Source of the DNA: Marsupella aquatica
Lineage: Eukaryota > Marchantiophyta
DNA length: 64,000 bases
Direction of reading: 5' to 3'
Assembly: GCA_973895155.1 (NCBI GenBank)
Contig: OZ316892.1
Coordinates: forward strand, 24,614,001-24,678,000
The position numbers and the translations under genes are program-made. This document shows, piece by piece, positions 11,678 to 21,211 of the stretch (positions are counted from its first letter, which is position 1; the number at the start of each line of letters is the position of its first letter). The notes beneath the pieces are model-generated. The model searched no databases and was not told the DNA's origin. It saw only the letters and a list, made by a program, of their open reading frames with translations.

Positions 11678-12845
11678 AAATTACTTAGAATTCTGGTTGT
11701 TAATGAGAGTATTTCTGAAGACGAAATCAAGCAGAGCTGATTTCCATGCCCATACACTCCTGATGATGTTACAAAATAACTACTCCCTGACCATTCTCCA
11801 AATTCGAGCTGTGCATGCCGGTGCTGGTCCTCGGATGGGAAAAGGGTTTGGGGTTTAGGAGTTATCGATATCCTAGCTGCTATACCCGTACTCTTACTTT
11901 ACGTCCTTCAAATAAAATAACATAATTCTTTGTTGACCTTCCCGATGAACTGTTCAGCAAGGATATATTCTTGCGTCAAATTTTGTCAGGATGCTCGGAT
12001 CTGCTTGCATAAATTGTTGCAGCTTGGCTGAAACGTTTTACACTTTTGAGTAGAACATACATATAGCATATAAATCTAAATCTAAATCTATTCGATGCTC
12101 TGACTGGATCATCTTTCGAGATAGATTTCTCAGACCCACTGACCTCAGCTTGTTAGAAATGGCATCAATTGACCCCCTTATGCAGTTTAATCAAAAGGTG
12201 TACCAGGCTTTTCAGTTTGCAAATAGGTAGGATTTAGCCTTTTGGTGTCTTTCTTTGTTCTTGTGTATGGCTTTTGCCCAGGTCGTTCGGGCTTTTTGGC
12301 CTTTCTGTTGGTTACCCTTGATTGGGTTGTTTGCTTGAGGGAGGGATCATGTCTCCCGGCTGGGAGTCTTTTGTTGTTTAATTGGCAGTTTGAAATATAA
12401 ATTGAGCTTTATGACAAACTTGTAACTTTAATTTCCTAAATAATCTGACACTACATGGAAACCCTTAAGCAAACCCAACATTCAGGTGAGAATGCAGCAA
12501 ACCCAAATAAATGGAAAATTACACTTAAGCATCCATGAGAGCACATGCCTCTTGCCCCAGACCGGCACACAATACTGCAACCATTGAAATTTATTTTTTT
12601 CTAAGTGAAAGATGCAATCCTAGCCATTCATATGTGGAAACTGGCCACACTTAACTTGGGGGCACAATGAATCAAAAGTATTATCCAACCTAGTCATCTG
12701 TCAGTGGGCCCCATGTGGGTCCCTTTTTCCCTTTTTTTTTGCTGAGGTGTGCAAGCTTTTTGTCAAAAACTTAGACCTCCTCTTGAGGTAGTCTAAAAAC
12801 TTGAAGCAAAGTATCTTTTATTTTAGGGAATTGTATTGATTATTT
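11678..12845. other. Intergenic; possible LINE 3' tail near 12230-12420
   Basis: No gene is seen. The stretch 12230-12420 is T/G-rich with phrases such as gcccaggtcgttcgggcttttt and tttgttgtttaattgg, like the 3' ends of plant L1-type elements. No reverse transcriptase frame is attached, so this is only a guess from style. Confidence 0.3.
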
Positions 12846-13310
12846 CCAAACTTGACACATTTTGGCTCAGACATTTTAACTTTTGTGGGAAAAAATGAAC
12901 ATCATCCAACTCTTCCAAACCCGACACATTTTGGCTCAGACATTTTAACTTTTGTGTGAAAAAATGAACATCATCCAACTCTGGATGGAGAGAGACTCAA
13001 CTGCCCTCACCGTCTTGTAAAGGCCCCCTTAAGAGTAAGGCCCATGACAGTGACTGAGTTGTCCGAGAAGGCCCCCTTAAGAGTAAGGCCCATGACAGTG
13101 ATTGAGTTGTCCGACATCATTGAATGACAGTTTCGTGGTGGTTGCAGTCAGGATCCACTGAGTTGTCCCAGATCATTGAATGCCAGTCTGCTTCTTGGTG
13201 GTTGCAATCAGGATCCACAGACAACCTCATGATTTCAGTTCCCAGATCATTGAATGACAATCTGCTTCTTGGTGGTTGCAGTCAGGATCCAGAATGAGAC
13301 AACCTCAGGC
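12846..13310. repeat. Cluster of three nested tandem duplications
   Basis: Three different units sit side by side. A 69-bp unit is doubled (starts 12846 and 12915; ccaaac...cgacacattttggc...catcatccaactct). A 48-bp unit is doubled (starts 13020 and 13068; aaggcccccttaagagtaag). A unit of about 70 bp with atcattgaatg...tggtggttgca-tcaggatcca occurs three times between 13113 and 13310. No coding function is evident. Confidence 0.85.
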
Positions 13311-13785
13311 TTTGAGATGCACAGCATTCCAAAACTGCGGCAGTGATTAAGTTGGGTTGGGGTGTGCAAGAATGGTCTGTACTGAAATATGCAGACCCAA
13401 CTTGGTCAACCTCACTTTGAGGTTCTGTCCCCCCTCCTTATTGTTCTAGGAGGGGGGACAGAAGCAAGAGGGGTCATGGAGATGAAATTGAGGTCTGGGG
13501 GAGCCAGGGCTTGGCTCTCCTGAAAGTTCCCGTCGCTCCCCCCCCCCCCCCCCTCTAACTATGGAGGGGTAATAGTAAACTTGCATGTGAAGGTCCTAAG
13601 CACTAGTAAAATGTTAGGGAAAAAAACAGGACTGGTCTCATTTTACAACTGTATCTGATGACTGGCGCAAACATCATTTGTCAATTTAAAAAATGAGAAA
13701 TATGCAGGAGCCCATCCTGGCCCTTCAGTGAAAAAATGGTTTTTTGCAGGTCAGATCCACCCAGACACCCCTGCCAACAGTGTAG
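13311..13785. other. Intergenic with long poly-C run
   Basis: Holds a run of about 17 C (starting near 13537) and a small inverted pair of C- and G-rich tracts at 13428-13460 (gtcccccctcctt / aggaggggggac) that could fold into a hairpin. No gene is seen. Confidence 0.5.
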
Positions 13786-14000
13786 TAGCCCTCCACCTCA
13801 TAGCCATCGCCCCACTAGCCCATAGCCCTCCTTCCAATCATCTTGCCCTCCACCGGGTTGACTGCCATACACATAGCCCTAGCTCTAGCCCTCCACCTCA
13901 TAGCCAGCCGCCCTCCAGCCCGTAGCCCTCCTTCCAATCATCCTGCCCTCCACCCGGTTGAATGCCATACCCCTAGCCTTCCACCCCTAGCCCTCCAAAA
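13786..14000. repeat. 100-bp tandem repeat, C-rich (TAGCCCTCCA)
   Basis: A unit of exactly 100 bp starting tagccctccacctcatagcc at 13786 begins again at 13886. The second copy trails into short tagccctcc/tagccttcc phrases. Frames crossing it look Pro/His/Ser-rich only because of the repeat. Confidence 0.85.
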
Positions 14001-14254
14001 GTTTATGCTTCCCAAATATAGAGGGACCCACCCCCAAAACAATAAACATGGGGTATTGGGGTGTTAAAAGTTTATTTGCATTACAGTGACTACTATGCTA
14101 GCTTCCATCCCATAGATATGCTTGCACACTTAGTTACTAAGCAAGGTGGGATCATGCCTTCATCACACTATGGCATAGATGTAGCCCATTGGCAACGTTA
14201 GATTCTTTCCAAGTTTTTTTTTCTTTTTCCTCTTTCTAGGTATTTAAGGTTTAC

Positions 14255-14460
14255 CTTTGCACACTTCTTTCTAGTTTGACTTCTTTAGCTTTTTCTTGCA
14301 CACTTCTTTCTACTTTGACTTCTTTTGCTTTTTCTTTATTGTACTTTTTTTGGCCCTTTTGTAAATGAACTTAGAGTATACTTTTTGCAAGGGGAATTAA
14401 CTTAGAGTGTACTTTTTGCAAGGGGACTTGACTTAGAGTGTACTTTTTGCAGAGATATGC
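14255..14460. repeat. 41-bp and 31-bp tandem repeats
   Basis: A T-rich unit (gcacacttctttcta-tttgacttctttngctttttctt) occurs twice at about 41-bp spacing. It is followed by three copies of a 31-bp unit (aacttagagtgtactttttgcaagggga) starting near 14368, 14399 and 14430. The third copy ends early at ttgcagagatatgc. Confidence 0.8.
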
Positions 14461-14499
14461 TTAGTAGACCCCCTTCTGGAAAACGTTTGCTTAATCAAC

Positions 14500-15204
14500 C
14501 TCTCCATACTTTTCCCCAATCTGGACCGTTGATGGCCTTTCAGTCTCAGATCTGGACCCTTGATAGATCTCAGGGGGTGGGATCAAGTAACAAGTTTCAT
14601 TTTGGGGGTCAATGAAGCAAATACCTCATACAAGGGAGAAAAATTGCCCAGATATTACTTTTACCGTGAGCTGAATATCGAGAATCTCCGGATCAAGACC
14701 AGAATCAATTCAGTAGGCTTTCCTGGAGGAGTTAGGGTTTAGGGACGACGATTGTGTATGTTTGGCCATTCGTCTGATTATCATCTGGGAATGATTTGAA
14801 GCTAGTACCGGAAGCTGCAGACTCTGAGGTGCGGATGATGATGGGGTTGTTGCGTACTATTCCGGTGAGATTTCGTTCAACCCTAAACCTAATTGGACCT
14901 CTGTGGACTTTGAATGCTTAATTCGATTCCCCTTAACTCGCTTTACCTGCAATAATTCTGTTTAGTTTGGTTCAGTCCAGTGCACGCCTCAGAAATTCTT
15001 TTACTCGGCTTCTATCTGTTTCGGGCGTTGTCTGGAATTCTGTTGTTTCTCGTGACCTCTCTTGAGCTACACTGCCTCTCTGGCTAGAAGAAGCCAAATC
15101 TGTTCAACTGTAAGAGATGTTTTTCATGAAGTTACAAGGTCTAAGGATCAGCTCCTCGCTTTTGCGTGCTCCAAATCGTCTCTTAATGGGAAACCTGATG
15201 GGCT
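14500..15204 (+). promoter_or_regulatory. Putative promoter/5' region of the intact TruC-like gene, with telo-box-like motifs
   Basis: This stretch lies just outside the duplicated block, so only the intact right copy has it. It carries ttagggtttaggg at 14730-14742 and aaccctaaacc at 14879-14889, plant telomere-type repeats in opposite orientations. Such telo-boxes are known near the start sites of many plant genes for translation and RNA processing. A run of three ATG codons at 14835 opens a 10-codon frame ending at a good GTGAGA donor (14865), which could be a first coding exon. A further open stretch near 15110-15215 could be a second. Both are inferred. Confidence 0.4.
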
Positions 15205-15288
15205 TAAGATAGTTGTGTAATCGGACCTGGGTAGATATCATTTACACTGCTGTGTTCATATAAGTATTCTTCCCTTGTTCTCAAGATC

Positions 15289-15693
15289 GTGGACTCATCA
15301 CAGGAACTAAATGTTTCAAATGATGAGTTAATTGGTGTACATGTGCGCATACTAAGAATTGGGACAAGGTACAGAAAGTACAACAGGGCAGAAGAGCAAT
15401 TGAGAAGGATATTTAAAGCTGAAGGAAAGGTAATGGAGAGAGTGAATGGTGAACAAGCTATGGGCAGGCTGGCTGTCTCTTTGACGGTGCAACTTAATTT
15501 CTCCATACTGCCTGATCTTCTTAGGGAAGGAATTAATCCTTTAAATTGTATAAAAGAACAGAGCGAGACAGCCAGCTGCCCGAAACTGAATGTCCATTTT
15601 CTCTCCATACAGACTAAGAACAAGGCCTATGATTGCTTCTTCTTTTTCCTTCCGATGCTGAAACATCATGTTGTCAGAAGCTTCTACAACTAA
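15289..15693 (+). CDS. Unrecognised exon(s) upstream of the TruC-like gene
   Basis: The + frame is open for 134 codons and has a protein-like central part (ELIGVHVRILRIGTRYRKY, then KVMERVNGEQAMGRLAVSL). I do not recognise it. An acceptor (catcacag at 15297-15304) could begin an exon. The minus strand is also open, but many differences from the left copy are synonymous in the + frame (CGG/AGG and CGA/AGA Arg, GTC/GTA and GTG/GTA Val), which favours + coding. The left copy has an 8-nt insertion here that breaks the frame. The piece may be the N-terminal part of the pseudouridine synthase or a separate small gene. No clear donor follows the last conserved residues (NKAYD). Confidence 0.4.
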   Translation: MDSSQELNVSNDELIGVHVRILRIGTRYRKYNRAEEQLRRIFKAEGKVMERVNGEQAMGRLAVSLTVQLNFSILPDLLREGINPLNCIKEQSETASCPKLNVHFLSIQTKNKAYDCFFFFLPMLKHHVVRSFYN

Positions 15694-15928
15694 TAGTTTT
15701 CTCTTCCGATGCTATAATGATAATGCCTTTAAACGTATTTTGGCAGAAGTTGAAACTCAAAAATGTTGCAATATACCTTTACAACTAATAGTTCGATGCA
15801 CCTTATTTGCGGTCTCTAGTTGGGTCGCAGTGAATCTCTAGACCAGGGAAAATTATTGAGCCATAACACAGGGATATTGATTCTTCTATTTGATTTGTAC
15901 GTTGTGGTGAGCAGCTCTCATTTCCCAG

Positions 15929-18420
15929 TAGAGTTCAGTGTCTGCACAGCTTCTTGACTGGCAAGCTTTCACTCAACCGAGAACACTGCATTCAGAGCGT
16001 TCTATCTGCTGGAGCGCCGGCGAGAGCGTCCATCGTCACAGACACATTACGTGATTGGGAGCCACCAGAGTTAGAAAAACTCTATGAAGATGATTGGGTT
16101 CTGGCAATTTCAAAGCCTGGCAGTCTCTTCGTAATATTTCCTTATCTTAGTCATGAGTTTGGTTACTCTGGAGGGGAATGATCTTCCTATGCATATATTA
16201 TTGAAGCCAGCTATTGGTTGAGCGCGCACGTTGCCTCATACAATGTGCAACTTCTTATTCTCCAGTTCTCAGCCTTCAGAGCTTGTTTAATCTGTCAGGT
16301 GCACAACAGCAAAGAAGCTTCAAAAGACGAAAGAGAGAGGAAGGCCTTCTTGAAAGATCTGGTAGAAATACAGCATACTGAAGGAAGGTATGTCAGCTTC
16401 CGTCTTAACATGGGTTCCTTATTGCGAACATCTGTAAGGCTTGTTTTGATTCTCGTCAGCTTTCGGCTTTGACGCCCCAGCTGAATAGCTTGAAAATCCC
16501 GATTTTCAAAGGCTATGAATGATTACCTAACTGACTACTTCCGGACTTCTTTCAACTAGAATATGGGACTGGATCTTCATCAACTTCCTAATTGAATAAA
16601 GTCATTGTTTTTAATTCCGTGTGAGCGGTGAAGCAAGACCCGTATTCCCAGTTCATCGGTTGGATCGAGGAGCCAGTGGAGTAATTCTATTTGCCAAGTG
16701 CAGTGACGCAGCACATGCAGCACAACTTGCCCTTGCGCATGAAGCTACTGTGAAAGAGTACGTGTTTGGTCTGTGGCCCAGGTTCAAAACAACACTGCTT
16801 TCAGTAGTCTGCAAAGCTTGATCGTCTCTATGAAAATTGTCTCGTGTAGTAAGAAACCGAAGATATAACTTTAGTCAAATAATAAAATCACAGTCCACAA
16901 GTACGGTAGACTGCACCGGTTGTGATTTACCTGTAAAGGCATAAGGCAAACAGAGCCTCAACATTCTTTATTAATTAGTATTTAGGCAGCAAGGTTAGCA
17001 TTGAAACTCCTTGCCACACATTTCTCAATTACAAGGCAGTTATTGCAGCGATTTACATCTGGTCGTTGAGTCGAAGGACTTGGTTCTGAGAAAGAAAGAC
17101 CCTCATCCGTAGTTTGTTTTGGGAGCCAGTAAGGCATCTGTTTCTACAGAAACTGCTGGACTATACATGCTGGCATTATCTGTTGGAGCGTTGGTTTTCT
17201 CAGTTTCGACATTTATCCTGTAGGTATCTTGTTTTAGCAAGAGGGTCTACCCCAGATTTCTTCATATGCGACGATCCAGTTAATGATAATAAGGTAGTCT
17301 CTCTGAAGTGCGTCCTTTGGTTTTCTTTCTAATAATTAGTAGATATTTTTTGGGAAATTTCACGAAAGGTTTTTTGTTGGTGGGACTTACTGTAAGACTG
17401 TTCTCTCTTTGCTGGACGTTTTCGCGTCAATTATAATGATGGTTTTTGTCAACCCGCAAATTGTCTGTTGTTACCTTTTCACTTGAGTGCAGGGCATCCC
17501 AAGGTCAGCATGGACAAAGTGTGAGAAAATTTTAGATCTTCCCAAGTCTCGGTGTTCCTTACTGAAGGTAGATCTGTACACTTAGATTCAAGCTTAAGAA
17601 TCTTACCGGAGATTACTTCACTCTATCAGTATAGTACCAAATAGTTCCTTGTGGTCAATATTTGCTTGCATATTTCTTAGCTGTCTGTGCTTCAAATCTT
17701 AAATTTCTTTCAAATCGCACAATAGATGTGACATTGTATTCTATCTGTGCAACAGGTTTATATCAAAACAGGTCGATGGCACCAAATTCGAAAACACCTT
17801 AATCACAGAGCTTTCCATGTCTCTCCAACTCAACCCTTTCCTGTCTTTCACTGGTTCTTTAAGATGTCTGTCAACTTAGTCTGAGCTAGGCCAGTCTCTT
17901 ATTTATTTACTGTCTTGCCAAAGTCCTGCAATGCTGTAGAAGGCTTCCATTTTGCCACAGACGTATGAAAATATTCACTCTCTGGATTCTTCTTGTTCAG
18001 GTAATCGGCGATGGGAGACATGGAAAGGGACGAACGAATCAATATTTCCGCGAGAAGTATCAGATGCCGCTTGGGCGATGTTTCTTGCATGGAGCTCGCC
18101 TGACCATTCCACACCCATCAATCTTCTCTGCTCAATGCACCAACAAACAGCAGCCAACAGGTAGTCTTGAGACCCTTCACACAGTGGAACCTCAAATAAA
18201 TTCTGAACTCTATAGTAAAGATCTTTTGCCCGTTATGAGAATAGAGTCTGAAGCTGTTGGTCCGCTAGTCTTCAAACCTTCGGGGGACCTAACGGTGGAA
18301 TCCAGCCAACAAGTTTTATCATTACGTGCCAGCCTTCCCACAGACCTTAGGCGGGTGCTTTTTGCACTCCCTGATGGATTAACTTGTGAAGACCTGAACT
18401 CATTAGAGGTGGTCATTTGA
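15929..18420 (+). CDS. TruC/RluA-type tRNA pseudouridine synthase homologue
   Basis: Seven exons (about 15929-16130, 16299-16387, 16626-16757, 17224-17293, 17493-17567, 17756-17818, 18001-18420) join in phase to about 350 codons. Pseudouridine synthases of this family turn uridine into pseudouridine in RNA; bacterial TruC acts at tRNA position 65. Visible blocks are DDWVLAISKPGSL, then the catalytic HRLDRGASGVILFAK with its Asp, VKEYLVLARG across the GTACGT intron, IKTGRWHQIRKHLNH, and IGDGRHGKG...FREKY, which matches the TruC tail better than other RluA proteins. About 110 extra residues follow that core and end in LNSLEVVI. The N-terminus is not settled, so an organelle targeting peptide cannot be judged. 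The donor after 17818 (GTCTCT) is weak. The first acceptor may be at 15928 or 15938. Confidence 0.82.
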
Positions 18421-18832
18421 GGTATTTTCCTTTTGTCTTCTCCCAAAACAAGGCCCGGGCATTCAAATAATGGGAAAACTGGCTAGCATTCACAACCAGA
18501 TATAATCCTGTTTGAATATAGCTTACATTTCTCGAGCGAGCTGCAATGACAACTGTGCACGGGGATTGGGCTAGTTTATCTATAGTGGTTCAAAGACGGC
18601 ACCATTTGATGTAGAATATCGAATTGGCATGGCACATCACTCAACACACCGTAAGGGATCGGCTGGGTTTCTCGTAGAGTAATGAAGTTGGACCCACCTG
18701 TCTTTCTCATGCAATCTTGATTCAATCAGTATTATTTTCAGCCAGATCGAGGGACAACAAAAGATTGACATTCTCTTCAAGACAGTATAGTGCCTTCGAA
18801 TACGGTAGCAGTTTGGTCAATAATAACAATTG

Positions 18833-19880
18833 TCAGTATTGGACAATCCGCGGATTTCTGAGCCATACGCAAATTTTATGATTCTAGGCTGAACTTTTTA
18901 AGGTGTTATGATGTACGTACTACCAGGCACAGTCACGATGATCTAGTGTATAAGTGTTTCGAGCCACAGAACTAAAAAAAACTTTTGTTGGGAAAGATGG
19001 ATTCCAATATTTTTTCATCAGAGGCTCACCAGCGAGTTCGGTATCTGTTTGCTTTGTGTAAAACCGGCAAGAGGAGATACAGCAGAGCCCTACCACTGCT
19101 GATCTCTGGAACCGAGACGAATTGCATGAAAGGGAATTTGCGTCAACAATAATCGTTGTTCCGATAGTGAGAATTTAAGTCCCATCCTTGTAGTATTCTT
19201 TACTTTTCCTTTTGTCACCAAAGAAGCAACGAAGAGATTCATGGCTACAATTGATTGTATTCTTCTAGTGTGAAATTTCATCTCCAGAAACAGCACAAAA
19301 GTTTAAGACTTACACGTCTGCCATGATGGCCAATGAAAGCAGAATAAAGTGGAAACCTTTATGGCACTACAAAAGACGCATCGAACCCCACTGAAGTGAG
19401 CAACCTTGCACATGTGGCACTATTCAACAGAGAAAGATTCATGTGTTCCTCAGAGCTGCGGAGGTATGATCTCTAAGCTGTCGTCGGAAGACATGGAGCG
19501 GACATTTGCCAGGCAGAAACGAGTGTCCAGAAAAGATAGCAGAAAGACGGCGATTGTCTTTTAGAAGGGAGTTGAAATATAAATTAAGGTAACTTTATTC
19601 ATCATAACCTACGGCAAAGTCATGATCGAGCCAAAGTCATTAAAGGTGTTCTGCTCGTGTTTTGAAGGGAACTTGAGATACGGCTGAGTCATGTTCTCTT
19701 TTAAAACTGAGTGATAGCTAGCTATGAGGATGATTAATTAATAGACTGCTGAACATTTAACCAAAGCCCGAAGAAGAATTTTGCTGGAGCAGATCGAGAA
19801 CGGTAATTGATAACAATTTTCAGATTATAGGCACAGGTACTTAGTTAACCAAAGCCAATCTCTTCCGTTCTGACTGAAGA
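18833..19880. other. Intergenic, no gene seen
   Basis: Unique sequence between the duplicated block and the dioxygenase remnant. Open frames are short, lack conserved motifs and are not supported by splice signals. Confidence 0.5.
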
Positions 19881-20215
19881 ATGAGGCTGGGCAACATCGC
19901 AGAGAACTCGAATCGGTGGGTTTTTTGGTGCAAGTGCCTCTCCACTTACTCTTCATTGACCTCTGGACTCTGGAGAGTGGAGAGTGGACGAAGAGGACTG
20001 CAGCCTAGTCTCGAGACCTTGGACAACTTTGAAAGGTTTCATAGAGTTGAGCGCTCCAGTATTCGGCACGATGAATATATGGGATAATTGTCAGAGATTC
20101 CGGTGATCCTGCATACCGATAGGTGAAGTTCGCCGGGCCGAAACAAATTCACCACTGAATGGAGAATTTTGCACATTCGAAATCACGGGATTCGATTGGA
20201 GACGGTGTAACTCGA
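19881..20215 (+). pseudogene. Decayed copy of 2OGD exon 1
   Basis: Blocks in the same order as exon 1 of the gene at 21.2 kb are visible: caagccaatctctt upstream, gaggctgggcaa, tctcgagaccttgga, gtcagagattccggtgatc, and ttttgcacattcgaaatcacgggattcgattgga. The last corresponds to the FFHILNHGIPLE segment. Frames are interrupted (tgggataattg) and no later exons follow. It is a partial tandem duplicate that has decayed. Confidence 0.7.
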
Positions 20216-21211
20216 AGACAGCTTTAGTACTGTCACGGGCTTACAATGAATGAGCCAACAAGACAAAAACAAATGCCGCACTTCTCCGAGAAAATTTGGG
20301 CTTAGATCAACACTATCTAGTTCTCCACTGCACGCGACAAATACCGGTACTGACGCGGAATTTAAATTGTTCGTTTGTTGTATTATTATCTGTCTAGTAC
20401 GTCACTTTAGTCACTATTCTAATCGCTAGGGCTGGCTCCTCTAATTATAACATGGTCTCCCCACGTGGTTTTTATGTGGTTTCGAAGATTCTGATTGAAA
20501 GACCATCATACATATGGCTGCATTTTCTATTCGGAAAGCGACTCGCTACTTGCAGTAGATTTCTAGACTACGAGGGACGCTTTACGAGAAATAGGGGCCA
20601 ATGGCTTCTTTTATTCCCTTCAATCTTCCCGGATTTTTTCCTTTGTTTGCTGGGGTATTGCCTTTGGGATAATGTCTCCGGGTATGGCGCCTTTTGTTCT
20701 TTGCCGTACTCTCTATGTATCTCTGAGAGAATAATGAGTGAAACTGCTGCAGTTGGCTTGACGAGAACTGGGGCCCATTCACGTATGGTGTCCATCATCC
20801 TACATGGCTTCACATTCTGTCTAGAGTTTTAGACCACAAACATTTCCAAACGTTGGTTCCTTTTATTCAAGGGATTTACAGTTATAGAACTTAATTTCAA
20901 AAGATTTTTGAAGTGGAGCTGACGTGTAGAACAAGAAGTGGCCCTCGAAAACAAGAATTGGCTCTCAAGTTTGCTTTGGTGAAGAAAGCACAAGTGCCCA
21001 TGATGTCTATTCCTGATACTTATTTATCCAAGCCAATCTCTTGGCAACCTACTTTGATTGAAGACGTAGGCTGGGCAATCGTAACAGAGAGCTGTCTGGA
21101 ATTCTCGACAATTTGTAGTTTATCGGCTCAGACCATACTCAGTTGACCCGAGCGAAGCCCTTTCGTTGTGATTGAAGAATCAGGCTGGTGCAAGTTACCG
21201 AGTTGGGTACC
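20216..21211. other. Spacer and upstream region of the 2OGD gene
   Basis: No recognisable gene. Two worn copies of the 2OGD upstream phrase (gattgaagacgtaggctgggcaatcg near 21056, gattgaagaatcaggctgg near 21170) lie just before the start codon, so this spacer shares the tandem-duplication history of the locus. The + frame at 20452-20832 resembles no family. Confidence 0.45.

Larger units (their letters stand above)
15205..18832 (+). repeat. Right copy of 3.63-kb segmental duplication
   Basis: Same-strand counterpart of 866-4497. It retains open exons wherever the left copy has lesions, so it is the better preserved copy. The offset between copies falls from 14339 to 14335 bp across the block because of small indels. 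Confidence 0.93.

Noticed and set aside
15204-15623. Minus-strand 139-codon frame antisense to the upstream exon
   Set aside because: Differences between the duplicate copies are better explained by + strand coding; no known domain in the minus frame.
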